A stretch of 64,000 bases of DNA. Source: an uncultured bacterium. Lineage in GTDB: Bacteria; Desulfobacterota; Desulfovibrionia; Desulfovibrionales; Desulfovibrionaceae. Numbering within the stretch: the first letter of the stretch is position 1; each line of letters begins with the position of its first letter. Below are positions 16,319-25,221 of this stretch, in pieces. The stretch lies in assembly GCA_905214305.1 (NCBI GenBank), contig CAJMLK010000009.1, positions 6,861 to 70,860 on the forward strand. The letters run 5' to 3'. The notes beneath the pieces are model-generated. The model saw only the letters and a program-made list of their open reading frames with translations. It was not told where the DNA came from and did no database searches. The translations under genes and the position numbers were made by a program.

Positions 16319-17598
16319 ATCTGCTCTTCTTCCTTGCTTTCCATGCTGTTTTCGCCGTTGGCGGCCCTGTCCGGCTCCTGTTCGAGGGCCAGGGCCACAG
16401 CTACGGTCAGCTGCGACTGAAAAATGGTTTTGGGCAACAGCAGGCGGGCCTGACTGCAGCCTGAATCCTTGCGGGCCGCCAGCAGGGCTGCTGCCTCGCA
16501 GACGCTGAAGGGGGGCAGGCCAAAACGCCGCCCCGCCGCGGCCGAGGGGTGAGGGACCGGGCAGCGCGCCAGCCGGGCCGCATCAAATCCCTTGAGCGGC
16601 ACACCAAGGCGAAAGGCAAGTTCCAGCAGTGCCGGTTCCTGCAATTTTTCCGTTACTGTGCCCAGAACGGCCACGGCCTGCATTTCAAGCTCGTTCGATG
16701 CAAAAAGCTCTTCAAAGGCCTCAAGAGCCGCGCCCAGCGGCAGGTCCTTGCGGCAGCCAAGCCCCACATAGAGACGCGGAACAGCCACACGCATGAGCCC
16801 CTCACAGGAAGGAAGCCGACGCCAGTGTGCGGCCACAAGGGGCGGCGCGTGCGCTTCACGTTTTTCGGCCAGCAGCGACAGGGGCGGCGCAACGGCTTCA
16901 TCACGGCAGGGCAAAAACTCCAGCGCAGGATGCGCAGGCACAGCCCCGCACGGATTCCATACCCGCAGGCTTTCCCCTTCCATCAGGGCGGCCTGCGCGC
17001 GGGGCAACTGGCCCCAGTCCACAATGCGCAGTCCGGCCTCCCGCAGCATCAGGTCCAGAGCAGGAGCACGCCCCGCAGGCATGTGCCGCCCGCCGCACTC
17101 CGCATCGGCATGCCCGCACTCGATGGGACCAGAGCTGCCTTCTTCTGCAGAAACATCCGAAGCAGTGGTTATGACCGGCGTGGCCCGCAACAAAAGCGCC
17201 ACATGGCGGGCCAGATGATTGCCGCCGCCCCAGTGACCGGAAATCAGGCTGATAACATGGTTTCCGGCGGCGTCCAGCACAAGAACCGGCGGGTCCTGAC
17301 TTTTGTGCGCCAGCAAGGGGGCAAGAGCACGTACGGCAATGCCTGTGGCCCCGATAAAAACATGTGCGCCGTGCTGGCGGTAGGCAGTGGCAAGAAAGTC
17401 GCCCAGTCGCGTAAAAGGTTCGGCATCGGGCGGGCAAAAACGCTGCGGCGTAAAAATGCGGCAATGCGCCAGCCGGTCACCCCCCGGTGCTGTCCAGGGC
17501 TGGCTTGCCAGCAAAGCCTTGAGCCGCCGGGCAAGGGGCAGGGCTGAAAGGCTCAGGGCGTAGCAGGCAAGGGAATTTTTTTCGAAAACCGGGTGCAA
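16315..17598 (-). CDS. cbiG: Cobalt-precorrin-5A hydrolase CbiG
   Basis: A 427-residue protein with the CbiG N-terminal part (GATGIAVRALAPLLAHKSQDPPVLVLDAAG, then VISLISGHWGGGN) and C-terminal part (VGLGCRKD, then ASNELEMQAVA). It opens the delta-lactone of cobalt-precorrin-5A in the anaerobic B12 pathway. The best start is a TTG at 17598 with GGAGG five bases upstream; no suitable ATG lies nearby and the frame upstream is not CbiG-like. It couples to cobJ downstream. A Cys/His-rich insertion around residues 175-190 (the ECGHADAECGG stretch) is not typical and is worth noting. Confidence 0.9.
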   Translation of the reverse strand: MHPVFEKNSLACYALSLSALPLARRLKALLASQPWTAPGGDRLAHCRIFTPQRFCPPDAEPFTRLGDFLATAYRQHGAHVFIGATGIAVRALAPLLAHKSQDPPVLVLDAAGNHVISLISGHWGGGNHLARHVALLLRATPVITTASDVSAEEGSSGPIECGHADAECGGRHMPAGRAPALDLMLREAGLRIVDWGQLPRAQAALMEGESLRVWNPCGAVPAHPALEFLPCRDEAVAPPLSLLAEKREAHAPPLVAAHWRRLPSCEGLMRVAVPRLYVGLGCRKDLPLGAALEAFEELFASNELEMQAVAVLGTVTEKLQEPALLELAFRLGVPLKGFDAARLARCPVPHPSAAAGRRFGLPPFSVCEAAALLAARKDSGCSQARLLLPKTIFQSQLTVAVALALEQEPDRAANGENSMESKEEEQI

Positions 17599-17935
17599 GC
17601 AAACCTCCGGCGGCTTTCCGCCGCGCGTGCCTGAAAGATGCGGGATCGGGCAGATGGCTTTTGAAACAATACCGCCGTATGCAGAAGCGCGCGCAACACG
17701 TCGGGTCGACAATACAGGGCGGGTCGGCAACACAGGGCGACGGCCTGTTCCAGCTCTTGTGGCCAGCCCCGTGGCGGCATTGCCCGGCTCGGCGAGAGGT
17801 CATCAGGCACAGCGCACAGGCCCGTGCGGCACACGCCGCTCAGCCCTCGCCGTGGCGGCAGAATACCTGAAGGGATGATCCGGAGGGGGCGCAAAGGGAC
17901 CTCGGAGGATTGCTGCCCCAGACTTCAAGAGTGCT
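17599..17935. other. Leader region upstream of cbiG
   Basis: About 335 GC-rich bases. On the minus strand it folds readily (GCGGC/GCCGC and repeated GCCGCCACGG motifs) and has fragments that recall a cobalamin riboswitch. The core GGGAA..GGTG..ATCC box could not be matched. No gene is supported. Confidence 0.3.
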
Positions 17936-17970
17936 CTTCGGGGCCGCCCGCAATGCAGGCGGCCCCGAAG
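17936..17970 (-). terminator. Hairpin downstream of hemL
   Basis: CTTCGGGGCCGCC pairs perfectly with GGCGGCCCCGAAG around nine bases. It lies 30 bases after the hemL stop. The U-tract is weak, but the stem is long and GC-rich. Confidence 0.7.
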
Positions 17971-18000
17971 AATGAAAAGGCCACGGCAATGCCCGTTGCC

Positions 18001-19272
18001 TTAGAACATCACCTTGCGGGCCGCATCCAGCGCGCGGTTGAAGTCTTCATCCGTATGGGCGAAAGAAACCATGCCGGTTTCATAGCCCGAGGGCGCAAGG
18101 TAAATACCCTGCGCGCGCATCTGTTTGTAGAAGCTGGTAAAGAGCTTCTGATCGCACTTTTGCGCGTCGGCAAAATCCGTCACTTCATGCTCGCTGAAAT
18201 ACGGGCAGAACATGGACGCCAGCGTGGGCATCTGCAACGGCACGCCCTTGGCGGCGATAATGTCGCGCAGACTGTGGGCAAAGGCGCGGGTACGGCTTTC
18301 AAGGCCGTCATAGTCGGCCTTTCTGAGCAGATCCAGCGTGGCAAGACCGGCAGCCATTGCCAGCGGGTTGCCCGAAAGGGTCCCTGCCTGATACACGCCG
18401 CCCCGTGGAGCGATCAGTTCCATATACCGGCGCTTGCCGCCAAAGGCCCCCACCGGCAGGCCGCCGCCGATGATCTTGCCAAAGGTGGTAAGGTCGGGAT
18501 CGACCTTGAAACGGGCCTGCGCCCCGCCAAAGGCCGCCCGAAAGCCCGTGATGACTTCGTCAAAAATAAGCAGGCTCTCATACTGGTCGCATATGGCGCG
18601 CAGACCTTCAAGAAAGCCGGGTTTGGGCAGCACAAGGCCCATATTTGCTGCCACAGGTTCCACAATGATGGCGGCGATGCTGTCACCGTGGCGGGCAAAG
18701 CACTCTTTGACGGCTTCCAGATCATTGTACGGCGCAAGCAGGGTGTCCGCCACCACGGCGGCGGGCACGCCCGGTGTGCCGGGAATGGAAAACGTGGCAA
18801 GGCCCGAACCGGCCGCTGCCAGAAAAGGATCGGCATGCCCGTGATAGCAGCCCACAAACTTGAGCACCTTGTCGCGCCGGGTGGCGGCGCGGGCCAGCCG
18901 CAGAGCGCTCATGGTGGCCTCGGTTCCCGAGTTGACCATGCGCACCATCTCGAGGCTCGGCATGGCAGCCACCACGGCTTCGGCCAGCAGAACCTCGTCA
19001 GGGCAGGGGGCGCCATAGCTGGTTCCACGATGGGCGGCATCGCATACGGCACGGGTGACGGAAGGCTCGTCATGCCCAAGAATCATGGGTCCCCAGGAAA
19101 GCACAAAGTCAATATACTGCCGTCCATCCACGTCGGTGAGATGGCAACCGTGCGCCTCGGCAATAAACAGGGGCTGACTGTCCACATTGTGGCAGGCGCG
19201 CACGGGGCTGTTGACGCCTCCGGGTATGACAGTCTGGGCTTTTTCGAAAAGCTGGCGTGAAACAGTGTCCAT
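18001..19272 (-). CDS. hemL: Glutamate-1-semialdehyde 2,1-aminomutase
   Basis: A 423-residue PLP enzyme. It makes 5-aminolevulinate from glutamate-1-semialdehyde, the C5 entry to tetrapyrroles. Family marks are [11 protein letters not shown] near the N-terminus, [17 protein letters not shown], the cofactor aspartate in [12 protein letters not shown], and the Schiff-base lysine Lys266 in [15 protein letters not shown]. The start at 19272 has an AAGGAG site; the longer open frame is not conserved in character. A siroheme decarboxylase gene lies upstream on the same strand, with a repeat element between the two. Confidence 0.97.
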   Translation of the reverse strand: MDTVSRQLFEKAQTVIPGGVNSPVRACHNVDSQPLFIAEAHGCHLTDVDGRQYIDFVLSWGPMILGHDEPSVTRAVCDAAHRGTSYGAPCPDEVLLAEAVVAAMPSLEMVRMVNSGTEATMSALRLARAATRRDKVLKFVGCYHGHADPFLAAAGSGLATFSIPGTPGVPAAVVADTLLAPYNDLEAVKECFARHGDSIAAIIVEPVAANMGLVLPKPGFLEGLRAICDQYESLLIFDEVITGFRAAFGGAQARFKVDPDLTTFGKIIGGGLPVGAFGGKRRYMELIAPRGGVYQAGTLSGNPLAMAAGLATLDLLRKADYDGLESRTRAFAHSLRDIIAAKGVPLQMPTLASMFCPYFSEHEVTDFADAQKCDQKLFTSFYKQMRAQGIYLAPSGYETGMVSFAHTDEDFNRALDAARKVMF

Positions 19273-19413
19273 TCTGGCTCCTTTATAGCATTCTGCACGA
19301 GTGACTGCCGCATGACGGCGAATACTGCCCGCCTGCGCCAAGCCCGGAATGTCGCAGCGCCTTGCGGCGGCAGGACGTTCCGTTTTTCGGCAAACTGTTC
19401 AGCAACAAGATGC

Positions 19414-19730
19414 TAGAGCAATTTCACCTTGAACTTGCTCTGGCGGCAGCGTGAGCAGTCACCCGCCGCAAAGATTCAAGCGCAGCTTCAGCCGTTACGA
19501 CAAAGGAAGTTACGGATGCTTCAGGAGTTGTAACGCGGGAAATTACGCTTGCAGACACCATGTGTAACGAGCGGTTTGTTTCCACACAACCACTGTCGCC
19601 ATTCGTAAGGCTCGCAGGCTCGCTAACGACTGCCGCGAAGACAGCAGAGCTATTTACCTGCGCGGTTAAGCATCAAGGCGAGCGTGGCTTAAACTTTGAG
19701 AGTGTACATTCTCAAAGTCAATCTGCTCTA
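19414..19730. repeat. Long form of intergenic element R1 (copy 4)
   Basis: The left end TAGAGCAATTTCACCTTGAA and the right end CTCAAAGTCAATCTGCTCTA match copy 1. The right third (GCGCGGTTAAGC..GGCGAGCGTGGCTTAAACTTTGAGA) also aligns. The middle holds about 165 extra bases rich in GTTACG/CGTAAC short dyads, so it is about twice as long as copy 1. The right end contributes the stop codon of the next gene. Confidence 0.8.
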
Positions 19731-20207
19731 GGTAAAATACGTCATGGAAGTTTTTTTCAATTCCTTGAGGCTGCGCAGGATGGCGTGCTCTTTCAGGGAA
19801 GTGGCGCGCCTGACATCCTCCACCACCCCCAGACACTCGGCCTCGCTGCGGCCGTGAATCATGGTGTACATCTCGTACGGCCAGTCAGGAGCGGAGCTCG
19901 GGCGGTAATAGACGTGCGAAATATGGCTGTGCTCTGCCGCCTTGCGGCCGCAGTCGTCCACCTGATCTGGCGTGACCTTCCACGCGACCATGGCGTTGTG
20001 GGTCCACCCCGTTTTCTGATGTTTGATGCTCGCGCCAAAACGGCGGATGGCCCCGGATGCCTTGAGGCGGCCGAGCAGCTCAAGCACCTGGGCTTCTGTC
20101 ATGCCCGCCTGCTCCGCCAGATCGGCATAAGGGGTCAGGCTGTCGGGCAGGTTGGCCTGCACTATGCGCAAAACGGCCTGTTCCTCTGGGCTGAATTGAT
20201 GACTCAT
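19728..20207 (-). CDS. Siroheme decarboxylase subunit (AhbA/AhbB family, Lrp-like fold)
   Basis: A 159-residue protein with an Lrp/AsnC-like helix-turn-helix ([35 protein letters not shown]) joined to an AsnC-type domain with the decarboxylase marks [33 protein letters not shown] and a final [12 protein letters not shown]. With its partner it removes two acetate carboxyls from siroheme to give 12,18-didecarboxysiroheme, an early step of the siroheme-dependent heme route of sulfate reducers. The THNAMVAW motif suggests the AhbB side, but I cannot separate AhbA from AhbB with certainty. The partner gene is not in this window. Closeness to hemL supports a tetrapyrrole role over transcription control. 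Confidence 0.85.
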   Translation of the reverse strand: MSHQFSPEEQAVLRIVQANLPDSLTPYADLAEQAGMTEAQVLELLGRLKASGAIRRFGASIKHQKTGWTHNAMVAWKVTPDQVDDCGRKAAEHSHISHVYYRPSSAPDWPYEMYTMIHGRSEAECLGVVEDVRRATSLKEHAILRSLKELKKTSMTYFT

Positions 20208-20292
20208 GGATTCTCCGAATAGACAAAGAAGATGCCGCAGGCAACAGCACACGGCAAACGGCCATGCCCCAGGGCATGGCACAGGCCGGAAG

Positions 20293-20320
20293 CCCGGCCC
20301 GGACAGTCTGCCGGGCCGGG
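20293..20320 (-). terminator. GC-rich hairpin after the SLOG-like gene
   Basis: CCCGGCCCGG pairs perfectly with CCGGGCCGGG around an eight-base loop, just downstream of the minus-strand gene ending at 20337. There is no strong U-tract on the minus strand. Confidence 0.6.
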
Positions 20321-20336
20321 AGAAAAAGCCGGACTA

Positions 20337-20891
20337 TCAGCGCGTAAACGAACGGGCAAACAGGTTCTGGATGGCGACGCGGCCGTTGTCTTCAAGAAAG
20401 CGCGTACCTGTTGCAGCAAAATGGGCATGCTCTATGACGGGGTTTTCAACCTGCACCCATTTGTCTTTGCGCCAGTCAAACCAGGCGTTTTTGCCCTGAT
20501 CAAACACCAGCAGGGGCTTGTTGCAAATCTTGGCGAATTCCGCTCCCCAGCCTGTTCCGCCCTTGACCGTGCCATCGGGCTGGATTGCGCCGATCACGAC
20601 AATCTGGTCGCCGCTGCTGACCTGCCAGCAAATGGACTGCAACACCTTGCGAAACAGGGGGGCGCGCGTGTACTCACGATTCATGAGGCGCGACACATAG
20701 GTAAGGCTCACATCTTTAAGGGCCAGCTCTTCAGACGTAAGAACGCGCACGCCACGGGTGCGCTCCATCTGATGCCCCTCAAAACCGTAATTCACTTCCT
20801 CCATGCCCCAGCTTTCAGCCAGAGCGCCGAAAAACTGTTCCGTACCGGCGGCGCCGCCGCTGTAAAGCACACATTGGTTGGGGTTGAGCAT
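20337..20891 (-). CDS. Conserved hypothetical protein, probable SLOG/Rossmann nucleotide-binding fold
   Basis: A 184-residue soluble protein. The N-terminus VLYSGGAAGTEQFFGALAESWGM has a Gly-rich strand-loop-helix. The middle QIVVIGAIQPDGTVKGGTGWGAEFAKICNKPLLVFDQ has the glycine motif and following strand typical of SLOG/YspA-like proteins. These bind nucleotides or nucleotide-derived ligands; no reaction can be assigned. The start at 20891 has a GAGGCAGC site. It is a single gene with a terminator-like hairpin after it. Confidence 0.6.
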   Translation of the reverse strand: MLNPNQCVLYSGGAAGTEQFFGALAESWGMEEVNYGFEGHQMERTRGVRVLTSEELALKDVSLTYVSRLMNREYTRAPLFRKVLQSICWQVSSGDQIVVIGAIQPDGTVKGGTGWGAEFAKICNKPLLVFDQGKNAWFDWRKDKWVQVENPVIEHAHFAATGTRFLEDNGRVAIQNLFARSFTR

Positions 20892-21369
20892 GCTGCCTCC
20901 TCAAGGATTGTTGCGCCGGGCAAGTTGTGGATAGTGGTCTGTTTATCCGGCAGAAGCGTCATGGTCATCATTGCAAAAATTACAGCGCTCGGCAAGGCTG
21001 ACCGTGCAAAGAAATAGTCGGCAGGAGCAGGCCGCAGCGCAAAACATTTTTCCCTGCGGCATCTTCGTCCGGGACCGTGACTTCTGGCACAGAGTGACGG
21101 CTGGATCGGCAAACGGGAGGGGCAATGTCACAGACCTCAACCACCGGACGTATGAAAGGATTGGCGCAAAGAGACTGTCAAGCACGGTGGGTGAACAGAC
21201 TGCTGGAATAGTACATCTGGCGGCACAGTGCGCCGACAGCATGAAGCACCGTCGCGGATGCGCGAAAAAATGCATGCAAAAGGCATCCAGCAGGAGGGAG
21301 AAATGAAAAAGGCCGAGAAACACGGCAAAAGGCGGGACACCTTTGGGGGGAGACGTCTTTGGTAGAGAC
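20892..21369. other. Non-coding region, right of the SLOG-like gene
   Basis: About 480 bases. Long open frames exist on the minus strand (to 21551), but their translations are rich in Cys/Pro/Arg, cross the tandem repeat, and have no domain. The promoter of the SLOG-like gene should be near 20900-20960. Confidence 0.4.
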
Positions 21370-21449
21370 GCAAGTCGCCTTTGGGGAGTCGCGAGTCGCC
21401 CTTGGGGAGTCGCGAGATTGGCAGAGTCGCGAGCCGCCCTTGGGGGAGG
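21370..21449. repeat. 21-bp tandem repeat (about 4 units)
   Basis: Units are GCAAGTCGCCTTTGGGGAGTC (with one base trimmed in this wording they align exactly in length), GCGAGTCGCCCTTGGGGAGT-C, a shortened 17-base unit GCGAGATTGGCAGAGTC, and GCGAGCCGCCCTTGGGGGAG-G. The array is intergenic. Flanking DNA to about 21560 is GC-rich with hairpins such as GCGCCCTCGGGGCGC. Confidence 0.75.
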
Positions 21450-21654
21450 TGGCGCCCTCGGGGCGCATTCGGGCATAAAGCGCAAGCGCAGATAGCTCAG
21501 GCTGCCCGCGCTCATGTGGAGCGGGCTGGCTAAACCCGTGAAGGGGCACACCGTTCAGGGAGTTGCCTGCCCGCCGCAGTCAAATAAACCGTGCCGCACC
21601 GCCGTTGCCACGCCCAAGGGCGCAGTGCCTGTGCGGAGTTAAAAGCGCAACGAA

Positions 21655-21683
21655 CAAAAAACGCCCCAAAAGTCGAGGGGCGT
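21655..21683 (-). terminator. Intrinsic terminator of the RRM gene
   Basis: On the minus strand ACGCCCC and GGGGCGT (21661-21667 and 21677-21683) form a stem followed by a U-run (21655-21660). It lies 17 bases after the stop codon. Confidence 0.85.
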
Positions 21684-21700
21684 TATGTTGCTGCTGAACC

Positions 21701-21967
21701 CTAGTAGCGGGGCTGGCGAGGAGCCCTGGGTTTGGCTTCGTTGACGCGAAGCGTGCGACCGCCAAAGCTGAAGTTGTCAAGAGCTTCAATGGCGGAGTCG
21801 GCTTCGCCGTCTTCCATTTCCACAAAGCCGAAGCCGCGGGCACGGCCGGTATCCCTGTCGCTGACAAGTTTCACAGACAGAACGCTGCCGTATTCGGCAA
21901 AAAGATCCTGAACCTGTTCTTCAGTAGCAGACCAGGGAAGGTTCCCGACATAGATGGACTTGGACAT
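21701..21967 (-). CDS. RNA-binding protein with a single RRM domain
   Basis: An 88-residue protein made of one RNA-recognition motif. RNP2 is SIYVGNLPW near the N-terminus and RNP1 is RARGFGFVEM near residue 48, with aromatic residues in the usual places. A short Arg/Pro tail follows (KPRAPRQPRY). Such small bacterial RRM proteins are thought to act as RNA chaperones and are often cold-induced; their targets are unknown. The start at 21967 (MSKSIYV) has a GAGAGGGT site. A 900-base AT-rich region lies upstream. Confidence 0.93.
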   Translation of the reverse strand: MSKSIYVGNLPWSATEEQVQDLFAEYGSVLSVKLVSDRDTGRARGFGFVEMEDGEADSAIEALDNFSFGGRTLRVNEAKPRAPRQPRY

Positions 21968-22515
21968 GAAACACCCTCTCAAAAAAAACAATCTTCCCGC
22001 GCTTACACCCGATAAAACGTATTACCGGTACGCGGCCCATGCAAGTCACAGAAACACGCTTTGACGAGCTTGTCAACGAAAGCACTAAAAAAAAATGGTA
22101 TTGCGCGTTTTTTGCGTGATAAAAACATGGGACGCAATGAAATAACTGAAGGTTTTAGACAAAAGATGTTCAATGCCTTCAGAATGTTATACCCCTGCAC
22201 AGGCGAACAGCCATCAACAATCCATATGCACTGCAAAGAGACGCTGCATCATAAACACAGCTTTTACATGGGATAGCTTTGTACTGGTGCAGTAACAATA
22301 CGGACTGTTTGACTACACAACCATGCTTCATATTGACACAACAGATATAAAATTGAGGCCCTTACGTGTGAAATTATGCGCAATCGAGCCGCCCCAAAAA
22401 GCACAAACTCCCTCTCGTCACGGCGCTTTACACAAAAAAGGCCCCCGATCTCCTCTCCGCATATAGGATATCGCATGCACGAAAAAATCGGTGTTTTTAT
22501 CTGATTTTGAAAATC
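21968..22515. other. AT-rich intergenic region upstream of the RRM gene
   Basis: About 550 bases, clearly richer in A+T than the rest of the window. A 71-codon plus-strand frame starts at 22061, but it has no recognisable domain or ribosome-binding site. The region probably holds the RRM promoter and a long leader. Confidence 0.4.
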
Positions 22516-22665
22516 AGAGCATCGTAATTTTGAACAAGTGTAAATGCCCTAACGCTGCCCGAAAGGGCAACGCGCCACAATGCGGCATGGATTCGGCAGA
22601 AAATCGCATTTTCCTGCTGAATGAAGACTTTGAAATGTGAAGCATTTCAGCGTTAATCTGCTCTG
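22516..22665. repeat. Intergenic element R2 (uninterrupted copy)
   Basis: The left end is AGAGCATCGTAATTTTGAA and the right end GCGTTAATCTGCTCTGG. Between them is CCTAACGCTGCCCGAAAGGG, GCGCCACAATGCGGCATGGA, and a GCAGAAAATCGCATTTTCCTGC hairpin region. It aligns along its length with the outer element at 44464-44761 and shows the site where that copy was interrupted (22620/22621). Confidence 0.8.
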
Positions 22666-22870
22666 GAAGGATTTTTTACAGAAATACGAATCATCGTCCT
22701 GTCACCACGACGCATATCTGCACCTGACAGACTGGCACAGAAGCACGATGCGGGCGTCAACAGCCACAGCACCACGGCGTTCGCACAGGGCAACGCCGCA
22801 CAATCGCGGCACGGAGTACGGGGCAAGGACACGGGGCAGGGAGGCAGGGGGCACGGCAGCGAAAAAAACA

Positions 22871-22895
22871 AAAGCGTGCCAGAGCGGCACGCTTT
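22871..22895 (-). terminator. Terminator of the rpsF-dnaB operon
   Basis: AAAGCGTGCC and GGCACGCTTT form a 10-bp stem with a five-base loop, and on the minus strand the stem is followed by TTTTGTTTTTTT. It lies 11 bases after the dnaB stop codon. Confidence 0.9.
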
Positions 22896-22905
22896 TGCGA
22901 AAAAC

Positions 22906-24432
22906 CTATCCCCCGCTTTCAGAGGGCGGCGGCGACCAGTCCGGAGCCATGTCTTCAAATGACGTGTAGGGCGACATGTACATAAGCTCCGCAACACCCA
23001 CAGGCCCGTTGCGCTGTTTGCCGATAATGATTTCGGCCACGCCCTGAGGCGGACGCTCGGCAGGCTTGACGAACTTGTACACGTCATCACGGTAGACGAA
23101 CATGATGACGTCCGCGTCCTGCTCGATAGCGCCGGACTCGCGCAAGTCGGAAAGCATGGGCCGCTTGTCGCTGCGTTCTTCCACCTTTCTGTTCAACTGC
23201 GAAAGCGCGACCACAGGCACATGCATTTCTTTGGCAAGCCCCTTGAGGGAACGGGAAATGTCTGAAATTTCCAGTTCGCGCGAATCGGTACGCCGACTGG
23301 TGCGCATGAGCTGCAGATAGTCCACAACCACCATGCCAAGACCCTTGTCAGCCTTGAGCCGCCGCGCACGTGCGCGCAGTTCGAGCGTGGTAAGCGCCGG
23401 AGTGTCGTCAATGAAAATGGGTGCGCGGGCCACAACGTCGGCCGCCGCGTACAGGCGCTGCCAGTCATCATCGGTGAGCAGCGAGGGGCGGCGCAGCTTG
23501 GAAAGGTCAACCTTGCCCCACACTGCCAGCATGCGCTGCATGAGCTGCTCCTTGCTCATTTCAAGCGAGAAGACAGCCACGGGAACGTTCTGGCGCACGG
23601 CGGCGTGCAGGGCCATACACATCGAAAAGGCCGTTTTGCCCATACTGGGGCGGGCCGCCACAATAATGAGGTCCGAAGGCTGAAGCCCGGCGGTGAGCTT
23701 GTCCAGACGTGTATAGCCGGTGGTAACGCCGGTGATAACGTCCTTGGCGTCAGCCAGACGGGAAAGATTGTCAAAAACCCTGTCCAGCAGTTCGCGGGTG
23801 GGGGTAAAATCGCGGCCGGAAGTGCGCTGCGAAATGGCAAAAACCGCCTGCTCGGACTCGTCCAGCAGGGTTCCGACCTCAAGGGAGGCATCGTAGCAAT
23901 TGGTGATAATGCCGGAGCACGCTTCGATAAGACCGCGCTGCAGGGCCTTGTCGCGCACGATGGTGGCGTAATATTCCGCATTGGCGCCCGAAACCACGGC
24001 CTGAGCCAGGTCGCCGAGATAGACGGCCCCGCCCGCCTCTTCCAGAGCGCTGCGGCTTTTCAGCATTTCTGCCGTTGAGAGCAGGTCTATGGGAGCGGAC
24101 TTGCGATAAAGCTCAAGAAAGGCGGCGTAAATGGTGGAGTGGGTCGGCACATAAAAGTCTTCGGCGGCCAACTGGTCCACAATGGCATGCATGAGCTGGG
24201 GGCGCATGAGCACGCCGCCGAGCACGGCCTGTTCGGCCTCCACGCTGTGGGGCGGCACGCGACGCAGAAGGTCGGCCTCGGCCCTGTCCGCAGCGCTGCC
24301 CTGCCGCGCCTTGAACGAGCCCTGACCCGACTGACCGCCCCGGCCGCCGCGACCGGAAGCGCCGTTCTGCCCAAAAGGCGCGCCCCCGGCCTCGGGGCCG
24401 GGGGCGGAGCCATGATCACTGTGGGAAACCAC
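22906..24432 (-). CDS. dnaB: Replicative DNA helicase DnaB
   Basis: A 508-residue hexameric helicase of the replication fork. The N-terminal domain starts near residue 60 (RVPPHSVEAEQAVLGGVLM). The RecA-like C-terminal domain has Walker A (ARPSMGKTAFSM), Walker B (MVVVDYLQLM) and the H4 sensor region (VVALSQLNRKVEERSDKRP). The first 55 residues are a Gly/Arg/Ser-rich extension (GRGGRGGQSGQG) beyond the usual length. The gene follows rplI by eight bases and is the last in the ribosomal operon, an arrangement common in bacteria. Confidence 0.97.
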   Translation of the reverse strand: MVSHSDHGSAPGPEAGGAPFGQNGASGRGGRGGQSGQGSFKARQGSAADRAEADLLRRVPPHSVEAEQAVLGGVLMRPQLMHAIVDQLAAEDFYVPTHSTIYAAFLELYRKSAPIDLLSTAEMLKSRSALEEAGGAVYLGDLAQAVVSGANAEYYATIVRDKALQRGLIEACSGIITNCYDASLEVGTLLDESEQAVFAISQRTSGRDFTPTRELLDRVFDNLSRLADAKDVITGVTTGYTRLDKLTAGLQPSDLIIVAARPSMGKTAFSMCMALHAAVRQNVPVAVFSLEMSKEQLMQRMLAVWGKVDLSKLRRPSLLTDDDWQRLYAAADVVARAPIFIDDTPALTTLELRARARRLKADKGLGMVVVDYLQLMRTSRRTDSRELEISDISRSLKGLAKEMHVPVVALSQLNRKVEERSDKRPMLSDLRESGAIEQDADVIMFVYRDDVYKFVKPAERPPQGVAEIIIGKQRNGPVGVAELMYMSPYTSFEDMAPDWSPPPSESGG

Positions 24433-24440
24433 TATATCCC

Positions 24441-24947
24441 CTATTCAGCGGCCTCAGCTTCTTCAGCCGGAGCTTCAGGAGCAGGCTCTTCTTCATAGGA
24501 CTGGTGGTCGGACACAACCTTCACCGGAACCAGCGCGACAACGCTGGGGTGCAGGCGCACACGCACGGGGTGTTCACCCAGAGTGCGGATGGGAGCGTCC
24601 ATAAGGATGCGGCGGCGGTCAACATCCACACCAAGGGCGGCGATGGTGTCGCCGATGATGGTGGTGGTGACGGAACCGTACAGCTTGTCGTTGTCGCCCA
24701 CGTGCATGGTGATGACCACGTCAAGGGCTTCAAGACGGGCCTGCATGGCCTGGGCTTCAGCGCGCAGGGCATCCATCTGGGCCTGGAGCTTGTTGCGTTC
24801 CTGTTCAAAAACTTTCAGATTGGCCTGCGAGGCCACCATAGCCAGACCCTGGGGCAACAGAAAGTTGCGACCGTAACCGGGTTTGACATCAACCACATCA
24901 CCAAGGCTGCCGAGATTTTCCACGTCGGCGCGAAGTATCAGTTTCAT
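24441..24947 (-). CDS. rplI: Large-subunit ribosomal protein bL9
   Basis: A 168-residue protein. The N-terminal domain is typical (MKLILRADVENLGSLGDVVDVKPGYGRNFLLPQGLA). A long charged helix (KVFEQERNKLQAQMDALRAEAQ) and the C-terminal rRNA-binding domain follow. It has a 20-residue acidic tail (EEEPAPEAPAEEAEAAE) longer than in E. coli. The gene lies between rpsR and dnaB in the operon. Confidence 0.97.
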   Translation of the reverse strand: MKLILRADVENLGSLGDVVDVKPGYGRNFLLPQGLAMVASQANLKVFEQERNKLQAQMDALRAEAQAMQARLEALDVVITMHVGDNDKLYGSVTTTIIGDTIAALGVDVDRRRILMDAPIRTLGEHPVRVRLHPSVVALVPVKVVSDHQSYEEEPAPEAPAEEAEAAE

Positions 24948-24957
24948 GTGCGCCTCC

Positions 24958-25221
24958 TTAGATGCTGCTCTTTTTCTGGACGCCGGAATCGTGCGTCGCG
25001 GTGTAAATGAGCAGGGCCATCTGACGGGCGCGCTTGATTTCGCGGGTCAGCAGGCGCTGGTGATGCGCGCAGGTTCCGGTGATACGGCGGGCAATGATCT
25101 TGCCGCGCTCGGTGATGAAATCACGCAGAATGTCAGGGCGCTTGTAGTTCAGGGGCAGATCCTTGTCTGCGCAGAAGCGGCAGAACTTGCGGCGCGGGGC
25201 AAATTTTTTCTTGAAGGCCAT
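24958..25221 (-). CDS. rpsR: Small-subunit ribosomal protein bS18
   Basis: An 87-residue basic protein with the S18 core ([41 protein letters not shown]). The N-terminus [10 protein letters not shown] has paired cysteines, as in zinc-binding C+ forms. It binds S6 in the platform of the 30S subunit. The gene immediately follows rpsF, with its ATG next to the rpsF stop codon. Confidence 0.97.

Noticed and set aside
19728..20207. Reading the AsnC-like gene as an ordinary transcription regulator
   Set aside because: The THNAMVAW and [12 protein letters not shown] motifs and the hemL neighbour fit the siroheme decarboxylase subunits, which share the Lrp fold.
20943..21551. 202-codon minus-strand frame
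   Set aside because: It crosses the 21-bp tandem repeat and is Cys/Pro/Arg-rich with no domain. It looks like a chance frame in GC-rich DNA.
22061..22276. 71-codon plus-strand frame in the AT-rich region before the RRM gene
   Set aside because: There is no ribosome-binding site and no recognisable sequence; the region fits a promoter or leader better.
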